Origin: Paraphysoderma sedebokerense
Taxonomy: Eukaryota > Blastocladiomycota > Physodermatomycetes > Physodermatales > Physodermataceae
Reading direction: 5' to 3'
Assembly: GCA_025602915.1 (NCBI GenBank)
Contig: JAHLJZ010000055.1
Span: 95,026-159,025, forward strand
DNA length: 64,000 nucleotides
The notes under the pieces were generated by a model, which saw nothing but the letters and a program-made list of their open reading frames with translations, was not told the DNA's origin and searched no databases. This document shows, one piece after another, positions 1 to 9,412 of the stretch (its first letter is position 1; every line of letters starts with the position of its first letter). The translations under genes were made by a program, and so were the position numbers.

Positions 1-524
1 GAATGTAAATATGAATCTGTAAACTACATGATGTCTGATAGAAGTTAAATATAGTATGAAAGGAGAATGATATTTCAGCATGAATTAGTTATAGTGGGGT
101 GCATACTCGGCCAATTATCGTTTCTAAAAATGGAAAACTCGCCACATGCTGACTATTCACAGCTAACCTCGCGAATACTCATTATGTAAGATTCCCGATA
201 CCAATTGTTGATTAATCAGAGCGAATATAAGCACTACTAACTTTCACACATTCTTTGAATTGAAATAAGCGACAAAGATGCGAAAGTACTAATTTCCAGA
301 AGAATCGCTTTGGTTGGCTTGTGATTATCCGGAGAATACAATTCCGTGCTCCTTTGGTACCACGCGCAATTACTGCGATGTCGCTGCCATTTTTTAACCT
401 TTGATTTAGTTCGGACAAACTTACATGAAAAAGAAACTTCTTGCAGTTTTCATTTAGAAGATACTTTATAAATTAATTAGAATTTTCTCATTTCAAACGC
501 TAATTGTAAGCTACGCAGGTCGTC
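1..524. other. Left edge, no supported gene
   Basis: I cannot support a gene here. A minus-strand stretch around 210-420 has open frames and a good donor (GTAAGT, reading leftward near 421), so the first exon of a minus-strand gene leaving the window is possible, but no domain is recognisable. The last ~100 bases are the AT-rich upstream region of the gene starting at 525. Confidence 0.4.
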
Positions 525-1550
525 ATGCAAATTCCGCTCAAGTTCCGCTCAAGTTCCGCTCAAGTTCAGCGTCGACATATACTTTCAACCTTCATTCAGA
601 CATTCATCTTTCTGACGCTGCTTCACTCGATAGTCATCAAAGTTGAGGCACAAGTCGCAGATAGTTCAAAGGCACCTTCCCTTACAGTACCTCAGAACCC
701 TGCATTCCCATTCAATCCCGCCGCACCTTCTTTACCACCCAAGACATCCAGTTCATCCAGCATAATAAATTTAGTGCATACGACGGTACAAATAGAAGCG
801 TTGCTCCCCACGGCTGTTACAGATTTGCTAGGGAAAACTCAAAAAAACAGTAATTCAGGGATTAGCTCTGGACCAGCGGGTTCTCTGACTTCAGATTTCA
901 ACCCGGTCGCCGATAAAATCAATGAAGAGACCGCAACTAAAAAAGGCGGGCTGCTAAATTCGGATATTGTCATACCTATAGCTGTCATAGCTGGTATTAT
1001 TGTACTCGCTACAGTTGGATTTATGTTGGTTCGAACAGCTAAAAGACCTCGAGGAGACATATCGAAGAAAACACTTAATGAAGGAAACCAATACAATGCG
1101 CATCCAAGCGATATCGAGAAAGGCGGCAAGAAAACCGATGCGAAAACCATAAAGTCAGATAAAAAACGTTTGACAATGTACCCATCAAAGCATAGCAAGA
1201 ACAGAAAGTTATCCATGATTTCGATCGAAACAATTAGAGAATCATTAAACGACAAAAATGAAACTAGTGTTACCCCAGATTTGGAAGATGTAGAATTAGC
1301 GGATTCAGTTCGAAGTTCGAAATGGAATTTCTTGCACAACATGGCAGTATCAGAACTTGTTGATATTGACGGCGAAATTAGACATTCATTTCGGTTCAAA
1401 CGATTGGAACATATTGAAAGTCCAAGGCAATCCATGGCTAGTGTGAAACATGTGGATTCGGGGAGAATTAGTCGTAGGAGTCAATTGATGTCAATGTACT
1501 ATAATCGGGAGTCTGTGGTACAACATGCTGTACCAAGACACTCTGAATGA
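525..1550 (+). CDS. Type I membrane protein, tandem family copy 1
   Basis: Intronless, 341 residues, family not recognised. Residues ~20-43 form a hydrophobic signal peptide ending Val-Glu-Ala-Gln. A Pro/Ser-rich extracellular part follows, with a conserved block at ~80-102 (ending LLPTAVTDLL). A membrane segment lies at ~147-169 and is followed by a basic stop-transfer stretch (RTAKRPR). The cytoplasmic tail is ~170 residues, Lys/Arg/Ser-rich, with a short SDIEKG motif near 200. The same order of parts (signal peptide, Ser/Thr linker, LLP-T-V-TD block, DIVIP-type membrane segment) recurs in the genes at 2346 and 3488, so the three are tandem duplicates. The tail is the longest of the three and full of possible phosphorylation sites. 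A cell-surface sensor or anchor is an inference only. The ATG at 525 lies directly before an 11-bp tandem repeat. Confidence 0.8.
   Translation: MQIPLKFRSSSAQVQRRHILSTFIQTFIFLTLLHSIVIKVEAQVADSSKAPSLTVPQNPAFPFNPAAPSLPPKTSSSSSIINLVHTTVQIEALLPTAVTDLLGKTQKNSNSGISSGPAGSLTSDFNPVADKINEETATKKGGLLNSDIVIPIAVIAGIIVLATVGFMLVRTAKRPRGDISKKTLNEGNQYNAHPSDIEKGGKKTDAKTIKSDKKRLTMYPSKHSKNRKLSMISIETIRESLNDKNETSVTPDLEDVELADSVRSSKWNFLHNMAVSELVDIDGEIRHSFRFKRLEHIESPRQSMASVKHVDSGRISRRSQLMSMYYNRESVVQHAVPRHSE
532..564 (+). repeat. Three tandem copies of an 11-bp unit in a coding start
   Basis: The unit TTCCGCTCAAG occurs three times head to tail (532-542, 543-553, 554-564) and is followed by a partial TTC. It begins seven bases after the A of the ATG at 525. 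Because 11 is not a multiple of 3, each copy is read in a different frame, giving PLKF, RSSS and AQV-type peptides. Three copies keep the gene in frame; gain or loss of one copy would frameshift it. Confidence 0.9.
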
Positions 1551-2345
1551 TAATGTGTAAAGCCGATTACAGAAACTTGTAATACTGTAAAAACAAAAGT
1601 TTGTGACTTTCTCATAATTATCTGCGAAATGCGAGTCCCATCTCTTTGCAATCGCTCGATTTCAACAATTATTCAAAATGATTAGCAATGGCATGCTGTC
1701 AGTATTTGAGAATATAAAATATGTTCAAAGTAAAGCTTCATTAAGTTTAGTTTAGGTTCTTCGTGGAAGCAGTGAATTACTGGCACATGACAAAGGACGG
1801 CAATACCACAATAGCATATACAAATGGCAGGTGCTTTTATGAATCCAAAGAAATCTGAGTTAAGATATCAAGAGGATAGTTAATTCTTGCAGAGCAGGTG
1901 TCTATACTCTTGAGAAACAAAAAAGGTTGAGTTTTGTTCTAAAAATAGAAGATGTCAAACAATTATTCATCGAAGCCTTCGATTTACGTTTAATCTTTAC
2001 AACAATAATCATAATCACAATGGACTAATCAAAATTGGCTAATTGAATTTCATTTAAACAATAATAATGCGTGTCTGTTTTTAGCAACCGATAACCATGC
2101 AAAAATTGGCCTCATAGATTAATTGACTGAAGAATCGTCATGAATGGCTCGCTGCTCTGCCATGTTATGCTCGTGCAATATAGCTCGACACGCGCAGGAA
2201 AAAGTTAAGTTCCAAGGGAAGCTTCTTTTTTTATCTGTACTTATATAAAGTGTAATGCCTGAACTTAAACTACTAAGAAATTAGAAATCTCTCTATATAC
2301 TTGTCCAAAGCCGATTCAAATAATCCCATCCACCCACAAAACATC
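1551..2345. other. Spacer between tandem copies 1 and 2
   Basis: AT-rich spacer with no convincing open frame. It should hold the 3' end of copy 1 and the promoter of copy 2. A TATA-like stretch (TTATATAAAG) lies at ~2242, about 100 bases before the ATG. Confidence 0.5.
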
Positions 2346-2909
2346 ATGCAGAATTGTCTCAAATCATCCATCAAAAATATCTCACAACAGGGAATATTCT
2401 CCTTTCTGATCAAAGTTGTCATGTTCTTTACGCTCTTGAACATTACTAGCGTTAAGGCTCAAAATTTAAATACTCCAACAAGTTCGACTCTATCATCTGC
2501 AATTCAGACTTTAACGCCCACTCCCTCCACCATCGCATCGAATGCTAGGAGGTTTAACTCAATGACTATGGTAATTCAAGCAACCATACCGATAGAAAGA
2601 ATCTTACCAACAATTGTGACGGATATGTTGGAAAAATCGAGAGCCATGGACACGTCAGGGGGTGACTCTGGATCAGAAAGTTCATCTGATGGGCCTATCT
2701 CCGAATTATTCAAGGGGCAAGGAGCAACTACAAATGATGGATCAGATGTTATTATTCCTCTTGCTGCTACTGGCGGTGTCATAGTTTTCGTCGCAGTGGT
2801 GGGGCTAGTCATCTCCCAAGTATCCAAGAGGAGGATAGCTAATATTTCAGCTGCATCGGATAAAAAGCCGAAATCCGTAAAGGCAGGGGATATCGAGCAG
2901 GGTGTCTAG
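2346..2909 (+). CDS. Type I membrane protein, tandem family copy 2
   Basis: Intronless, 187 residues from the ATG at 2346; the upstream in-frame bases to 2301 lack an ATG. The signal peptide is at ~16-39 and ends Val-Lys-Ala-Gln, as in copy 1. A Thr/Ser/Pro-rich stretch follows, then the conserved block at ~75-96 (RILPTIVTDML). Next come an acidic Ser/Gly/Asp-rich linker and a membrane segment at ~135-157 that begins DVIIPLA and ends before Lys-Arg-Arg. The cytoplasmic tail is only ~28 residues and ends GDIEQGV. Its GDIEQG matches SDIEKG in copy 1, so copy 1 looks like this protein plus a C-terminal extension, or copy 2 is a shortened form. Function unknown. Confidence 0.75.
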   Translation: MQNCLKSSIKNISQQGIFSFLIKVVMFFTLLNITSVKAQNLNTPTSSTLSSAIQTLTPTPSTIASNARRFNSMTMVIQATIPIERILPTIVTDMLEKSRAMDTSGGDSGSESSSDGPISELFKGQGATTNDGSDVIIPLAATGGVIVFVAVVGLVISQVSKRRIANISAASDKKPKSVKAGDIEQGV

Positions 2910-3487
2910 TTATTTGTAGTGGTACGGCAAATAATACATGTAGACATACGATACTAGTCGACGCAACATATTCGCCACATTAGAATTAAACCATATTTGT
3001 GCGATTGCCTGTACAATAGATACTTATATACAAGAAAGCTTCCATAATATTCATACTGCAACAAATTGACATGTGGGGTTCGAGTTTTATGTACATTTTT
3101 ATACTATTCATGATCTATCATTACTCGCACACGATTTGTAGTGAACATTGGGAGGCCACACGACCTTATGTGTATTCAAATAAAGTAAGTGGTAGTAAAT
3201 CAACATGTCGGACCATCTTTCATCCCATTTCATCCCAAGAAAGTTCAATAAATAAGCTAACAATCACCACAATTATAATTTGCCGAAGAATGGCCATGAA
3301 ATGGCTTGGCATTATCGCAGTTTCCAGGTGATGAGCTAGCCTGTTTACCACACGCAGCAAGTACTATGCTCCACATTTGGAAAAACTTATTTCCTTTCAT
3401 TTAAATTAACCATATTCCCACCGTTCAGAATCAACACAGCACTAGATACTACATAGAATATATAGAATATCTTCTACTCATCGACAT
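2910..3487. other. Spacer between tandem copies 2 and 3
   Basis: A short open frame at 3071-3331 begins with a hydrophobic stretch but has none of the family blocks, so I do not call it. Otherwise AT-rich intergenic sequence with the promoter of the gene at 3488. Confidence 0.5.
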
Positions 3488-4378
3488 ATGAGATACCTCC
3501 CTTTAAACATGCGCAAATCAGGCAAACTCGCCGTCCACAATTTCCGCCGGCAATCCCAATCCAATGTTTCACTACTGATCAGAATGTTACTTTTCTCGGT
3601 ACTAATGAATACGTATATTATTCGAGTACAAGCACTAACGGTGACGCCAATAATTCCCTCTGCGACGTTCGAGACTCAACCATCGGGAGCCCTCAGTTTT
3701 ACTCCTTCAAACAGTAAATCGTCCGGTTCAACTACCTTAATCAATCTAGTTGAGACAACTCTACCAATGAAAGATATTTTTCCTACGGTTTTTCCAGATT
3801 ATCAAAAGATACCGGCAGCCAAAGCTCTAAAAATGGAATGTGGGTCATCTTCCAGCTGTTCGTCAGACACCAAGTTGATGGAAGCTACACCTGATTCCGA
3901 CAACTCATCGGCCAATAATAACTCGGACATAGTGACGGCTGTAGCTGTCGCCGTTGGTATTATTGTGATTGCGACAGTATTCGGACTCATTAGGTCTTAT
4001 TTATCGCGGAAAAAGTTGTCAAGGGTATTAAATAGGAATCAATCAGATGACGATTATCCGCGGTGCGGAGAACAAAGTACTGTAAAGTCTATGACGGGGA
4101 TCAAAGAATCAAATTTGGAAATCAAAAATCTCGATTCCAGAAATAATAGGGATGATTGCACGCTATCCGCGGTATCGATTGAAGCAAGTAGTGTGTCCTT
4201 TGTCAAGGACGTCGGGGCTACTTCAAAGTCGACTTTAGGGAATACATCAGGATTAGTTTATTTGCAAAGTATGTCAGATCCAGACGGCGACGATCGAGGG
4301 ACTAACGTTGAACTTCATAAGATAGTGGGACAAAGATTTGTAACAGATAATTTGCGCATGAACTTGGTATCAAACTGA
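3488..4378 (+). CDS. Type I membrane protein, tandem family copy 3
   Basis: Intronless, 296 residues; an internal ATG at residue 8 (3509) could also be the start. The hydrophobic signal segment is at ~28-50 (ends Val-Gln-Ala). A Ser/Thr-rich region leads to the family block at ~83-103 (INLVETTLPMKDIFPTVFPD). A linker contains two close cysteines (GSSSSCSSD region) that the other copies lack. The membrane segment at ~147-169 begins DIVTAVAV and ends before SRKKLSR. The tail is ~120 residues, charged, and unlike that of copy 1, so the cytoplasmic part is the fastest-diverging part of this family. Unknown function; the shared topology and tandem order are what the sequence shows. Confidence 0.77.
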   Translation: MRYLPLNMRKSGKLAVHNFRRQSQSNVSLLIRMLLFSVLMNTYIIRVQALTVTPIIPSATFETQPSGALSFTPSNSKSSGSTTLINLVETTLPMKDIFPTVFPDYQKIPAAKALKMECGSSSSCSSDTKLMEATPDSDNSSANNNSDIVTAVAVAVGIIVIATVFGLIRSYLSRKKLSRVLNRNQSDDDYPRCGEQSTVKSMTGIKESNLEIKNLDSRNNRDDCTLSAVSIEASSVSFVKDVGATSKSTLGNTSGLVYLQSMSDPDGDDRGTNVELHKIVGQRFVTDNLRMNLVSN

Positions 4379-5616
4379 AGTTCGACAATGGTTGATCTAG
4401 GGAGCATAGACAACAGAAAGGACATTGTGATACCGATGTTTTTAATGTAAGACAAATGTAGATCATGATGCGGCACTCGATATTAAGATAAAATATATAC
4501 TGATCTCAGAAAGTACTGTTACAAGGCTATCGTTCTCTACGGGGAAATCAATGATAGCATTGCCTAAACAACCAGATGAGAAAAGCACCAGAAGATATTG
4601 TTCTTGATAAAGTAATTGTCAAGTCATACAGATGTCGATAGCTTGATATCCTCAAATTATAGCAAGATGAAAAAAAAAATTTCGAAAGCACCACCTTTCG
4701 TATATTCATCTTCTCAACAAAGAAAAGGCGGAATACACAAACTACTTTTCGGCTTTCTAATTGATGTCCGAAGAGCTTAAAAGACGCTGCCTGTGGGGAA
4801 GAAAGAGAGGCAACATCCAGTTATATCTTCGTTTACAGGACTAGCCAGTCAGAAGGATGTCCACAACAAACACGAATAGTCGTGAGATCATGAACGATTC
4901 GGTAAACTAGAGACCGGCGTAAGATGCGAGAATTATATTCTGAGATGAAAAATAAAAATAGAGCAAGACATGATGTACAGATATTGGCACCAACAGAAGC
5001 AAGAATCCCAATCATCTTCAAGAAGACAGCAAAGGAAATGCCATAATGGCGCCTCTCTCTCAACAACGGGAACGGAGGACATAGCATTGGACGCTACGAA
5101 CTCAACTTTATGTTGTTTGTAATTTTGGATTTTTGTTCAAAGAAAAAAGGGTGGATGGGAGAAATCAATTTATAGGAGCGACCGCGGAGCACGTGAGCGT
5201 AGTTATGGCAACGATTATTGCAAATCTTGAACAGACTACTACGACAGCGAGATGAAAGAATAACCAAAGTACAGTGGAATTATATTCTTGACTATTCGAT
5301 TAAAGGTGAGATTTATTTTTGAATTCATTTGAGCAGGTGTTTGCGACTACCGAGGGATCGTCGACGAAACAAGAATTTGGATCTTTCCAGAAATTTGCAA
5401 CGTTCAATATTTATATTCAGATAATGTCGTAGTTGATTGTTATTGATCGCCTGTGCATTCCGAAAATCTACTCTTCTATAGGATTTCTATCGTCTCGCAA
5501 GTACTGTACTGTTAGCTAGAGATATTCGCTGAGCAATCCCTTAAGACTTTTATTGCCCTCTTTCCGTCCTTCATATTTCAATTCGATCAATTTAAGCTTA
5601 CTAGAATATTCAAATA
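4379..5616. other. Intergenic, no gene seen
   Basis: No open frame with recognisable content. A minus-strand frame at 4833-5087 is hydrophobic but unsupported. The right part is the MIA40 upstream region. Confidence 0.45.
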
Positions 5617-6039
5617 ATGTCTGGATTTACACCGAGCGAAGACTCATCAAAAGATTACGTTGCATTCGTCTCCCGTGAGGAATACCTTTCAACGTCGTCT
5701 TCAAGTACACCATCGACCGATCAGCAGTCTGCATATAATCCAACTACAGGAGAGATTAACTGGGACTGTCCATGTTTAGGTGGAATGGCCAATGGGCCGT
5801 GCGGCGAAGAGTTTAAAACGGCTTTCAGTTGTTTTGTGTATAGCGAGGCAGAACCTAAGGGTGTGGACTGCGTAGACAAGTTTAAGGACATGCAGGAATG
5901 TTTTAGGAAGTACCCAGAAGTTTATGGTGAGGAATTGGATGACGATGAAGAAGAAGTCGAGGGAGATTTAAAGGCAGAGACGGAGCAGGCAGAAAAGACT
6001 ACAACTCCCGAAGATTCACAGAAGGGCAAAAATGAATGA
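5617..6039 (+). CDS. MIA40: MIA40 / CHCHD4 mitochondrial oxidoreductase
   Basis: Intronless, 140 residues. MIA40 is the receptor and disulfide donor of the mitochondrial intermembrane-space import pathway; its Cys-Pro-Cys oxidises incoming small cysteine proteins and is recycled by Erv1/ALR. The sequence has the redox CPC at 51-53 and a twin CX9C helical hairpin (Cys62/Cys72 and Cys85/Cys95), inside a block almost identical to known MIA40s ([15 protein letters not shown]). An acidic tail follows. There is no N-terminal presequence or membrane anchor, so this is the short soluble form typical of animals and plants, unlike the long anchored Mia40 of budding yeast. No other family combines CPC with this CX9C spacing, so the call is firm. 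Confidence 0.95.
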   Translation: MSGFTPSEDSSKDYVAFVSREEYLSTSSSSTPSTDQQSAYNPTTGEINWDCPCLGGMANGPCGEEFKTAFSCFVYSEAEPKGVDCVDKFKDMQECFRKYPEVYGEELDDDEEEVEGDLKAETEQAEKTTTPEDSQKGKNE

Positions 6040-6531
6040 TTTGATGAAAATAGTGAAGGATTATGCAAGAAGTAGAAGTTCATGTTAGGGACAGTTCACC
6101 TAATCTAGTCATGATTAAATCTGTAAAATTATTCGCTGCCGTTGACACAACCTTAATATCAGCGGTATTCATCGGTATTGTATTTGTAGTTGTAATGTAG
6201 TGATGATTTCCGCATCAATGTCACCAATAGATCTGTGATGTGTCGCCTCGTACGAGATCGTACTTTTAAGGTAAATTACTGACTATAAAAATGTGCGAGC
6301 ATAACTGAGGGCAAAAGAATATATCTTGTATCATCGTTGTTGTCATTTCTGGCTAATTGTGAAGTTTATATCTCATCGTCCATAAAGAAAGGTTCGTGCG
6401 CCGTATCCGTGGAAATTGATTGCCTCTTAATTCCAACCACATTCGACATCTCCATTCTTGCAGTTTTCCACAATATTTTACAATTCATTCCGGCAGAGTC
6501 TTCCATCCCTTTCATTATTTACACTGCCATC
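6040..6531. other. Intergenic between MIA40 and UNC45
   Basis: No gene seen. It contains the MIA40 3' end and the upstream region of the gene at 6532. Open frames here (e.g. 6337-6531) do not resemble a protein. Confidence 0.5.
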
Positions 6532-8596
6532 ATGCTAACCAGTCCAGATACATCGCAAATGCCAGCAGAATTCTCTGAATGGTTCGTTGACCTTGTCCAC
6601 TGTTCTGTCGAACATTCTCATTGACATTTATTGACATTGCAATAGGATTAACAACTCTAAAACCGATACAACTCCCGCAGTCTTAACTCATCTCATACGC
6701 ATCTCCTCCTCCGATACAAACTTTGCATCTTGGTTTGCTACTTCGTCGCATTTCTCTCGTATCTTTGACGCTTGTAATCCGGCCGCCGAATCAACCGTCA
6801 GTGCGTCGGATACATCAAAGTCATCCCCTTCACAGCAACATACATCACAATCTCTCTTATCTATATTCTTATCAAAATTCTTCCATGATTTAAACGATGC
6901 TACCCTGCAGCAAGTCAGATCTAGGCTCACATCCACCGTTACCGATTGGATTCAATCACCTATTGAGTGTGCTAAAGAAAAGGGGTTGATTAGTCTCAAA
7001 GTCCTTTTTCAATCTTCACTCGATATTGGCAAAAGTATACTATGTCAAGATGGTATTTTGGACGATTTATTGGATACTGTTGAGTTCGATTCAGAAAAGC
7101 TGCAGTTGTTGGTTTTGCAAGTATTGGCCGAAGCGTCATCTGAGAAAGGTTGTCGTGCTGTAATCGCACTCAAATGTCAACCCTTTGTGAAACGATACAT
7201 GAGGAGTGAGGAAGAAGCATTCAAGAACGCAGCGACTGTTACCATGTCAAAGCTGATGATCGAAGAACCATCAACTTCTGCCTCCAAATCATCGATAGAG
7301 CTACTAGATAATGTGGTTGGAAATGTGAAAGATTCAAAAGCACCTACATTGGTCAGAATCAGTGCTGTAGAGAGCTTGGCTTATCTCTCAATCCAACCCC
7401 AAATCAAAGCTAGATTGATTGAAGACACTGATTTTCTCAAGTCTTTATTTTCCCTGGCCAAACCGTCATCGAACACACCCGTCGAACAACCACTTCGCTA
7501 CGGCATCGCAACCATCCTCCAAAATCTCACTGCTTTCAAGCCAAAGCTTTCTGCCGAGCAAGAACAAATCAGAAAACTTCGTCAATTCGCTAATGCTAAC
7601 TCAGCACCTTCCAACGACAATCCTCTCAATTCGGACAGCGCAGTAACGTCTCGTTGTATCACTCTTGTCAAACTCGGCGCCGGCGTCGTTTTAAATTACC
7701 TTATTCAGTCACCACAATCTACATCTTCTCAAACCCTTCGCGAATCCATTGCAAATGTCTATCTTTCTCTCGCTACCGAACCATCAAACCGTCCTCACCT
7801 TGTTCAACAGGGTGCTATTAAACCGTTATTATCTTTATCCACTGACTCTCCTTCCAACAATCCTCAATGTATATTTTCATCGTCACATGCACTTGCCAAA
7901 ATCGCTATTACGATGAACCCACACATCGCATTCCCTAAATCGGCGATTGACTTTGTCAAACCCCTCGTCACCCTCTTGGACAGTGACTCCTCATTGGCAG
8001 TGTTTGAATCACTCCTAGCTCTAACAAACTTGGGAAGTATGTCATACGAGTTATGTGACCGTATCTTAGATTGCAAAGGATTACAAAAATTCGAGAACCT
8101 CATGTTTGACGAAAACGAACTAATCCGTCGTTCAGCCATCGAAGTCATGTGTAACTTACTAAGGCATGAAATCGTTTACGAAAAATATGCTGAAATCAAG
8201 TCAATCGAAAAAATCAAAGTGTTCATTGCTTATACCGATGTGGAAGATCATCTTATGAGACGTGCTAGTTCAGGTTTTATAGCCATGTTGAGTTCATGTG
8301 AAAATTTTTGTAAAGTGCTAGGTGAAAGTGACTGGGCTCTAAAAATTTTGAAAAAGTTGGTCACAGAGGAAGAGAATTTAGAAGTGGTTTATAGGGGTGT
8401 AGAAATTTGGAAGAATCTGACCACCATTTGTGGATTGAAAGTCGGGGAAAAAATGAAAGAAATTGGCGTATTGGGTGGTTTGAAAAGAGTGATGACAATG
8501 TGTGTTGATATGAAACATGAGGATATCAGTCAAGTCGTCATGAAAGGTGCTTTGGAAACATTAAAAACTGTGAAGGATTGTGGCGTTGACATGTAA
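6532..8596 (+). CDS. SHE4: UCS-domain myosin chaperone (UNC45/She4 type)
   Basis: Exons 6532-6581 and 6646-8596. The 64-nt intron (GTTCGT...CAATAG) joins in phase to complete a Trp codon and extends the N-terminus beyond the Met at 6986. Product 666 residues. The protein is an all-helical armadillo-repeat array with the character of the UCS domain of UNC-45/She4/Rng3, which binds and folds the myosin motor domain. Features include a repeated Leu-rich helix pattern, a central QQGAIKPLLSLS-type repeat and a C-terminal EIVYEKYAE/RASSGFIAML region. There is no N-terminal TPR domain for Hsp90/Hsp70, as in other fungal members (animal UNC-45 has one). Likely role: myosin folding in actin rings, cytokinesis and transport. 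The ARM/UCS family is secure; the exact start is moderately secure. Confidence 0.8.
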
Positions 8597-9412
8597 AACC
8601 GTTGTCCGAGATCATAAAAGAAAACGTGAGGGTAAATCGTGGTAGAAATGGCGAGACCATGATGTATATACAATATAAGCATTTCACCTCCAATATTAAA
8701 AAGAGCTAAATAAATCGAAATTGCACAGTTTAATATTGAAAGCTTATCGAGTCTCGTTTCATTTGTATTTCATATTTGGGAGCAAGTCATGAGCACTTAC
8801 TGTACTGTAAATACGAAATTATCAGATTTTTCAAAATTGTTATTATTGTATTGATAGCTTTAATATTGACCTATATAATAGTAATACAATGAATACTTTT
8901 TCCTTTTCCCAATATTTCTCAATACTCTCATGAGATTCAAAAAAGGAATAGAATGGGAAGAAACATCCAGAAGGGACAAATCCGCCCATGAAGCCCAAAA
9001 AGTCAGAAATACGTATAAGGAAATTCACAATAGCAAGGGGATCTAAGTTTACTGGTTGGCACGCATCAACGAAGTGTAACAGAAAGTCTTCACAGCAGCC
9101 GTAACATTCACGTAGAACCAAACAAACCGAGTAACCATACCAGAATAATGATTAACCTTTGAATGAAAGCTTCGATTTGAGCGCATCAAAACGAGCAAAA
9201 AATGACGAAGAGAAACGGCCACTTGCAACTTTGATGAAAACCAGTCAGTCCGAGAAAAGAAGAACATAAAAGTACAAAACACTGAAAAATAAATCTACAA
9301 CTCGTTTCAAAATACTGCATAATCTCAATTCCTACATCTACCATCTGCACAGTCTAAACATCTACACAAATCTACAAAAGCGCGCAATCGCCAGGAATAC
9401 GCCACAACAAAC
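8597..9412. other. Convergent intergenic region
   Basis: Tail-to-tail spacer between the UNC45 gene (plus) and the homeobox gene (minus). A polyadenylation-like AATAAA context is present near 9288 on the plus strand. No gene seen. Confidence 0.45.

Noticed and set aside
1-418. Minus-strand open frame 212-418 with a tidy peptide and a nearby donor site
   Set aside because: The GTAAGT near its start suggests the frame is intronic, and no domain or second exon could be found before the window edge.
839-1435. Minus-strand 198-codon open frame inside tandem copy 1
   Set aside because: It is antisense to a better-supported coding frame with signal peptide and membrane segment; composition mirrors that gene.
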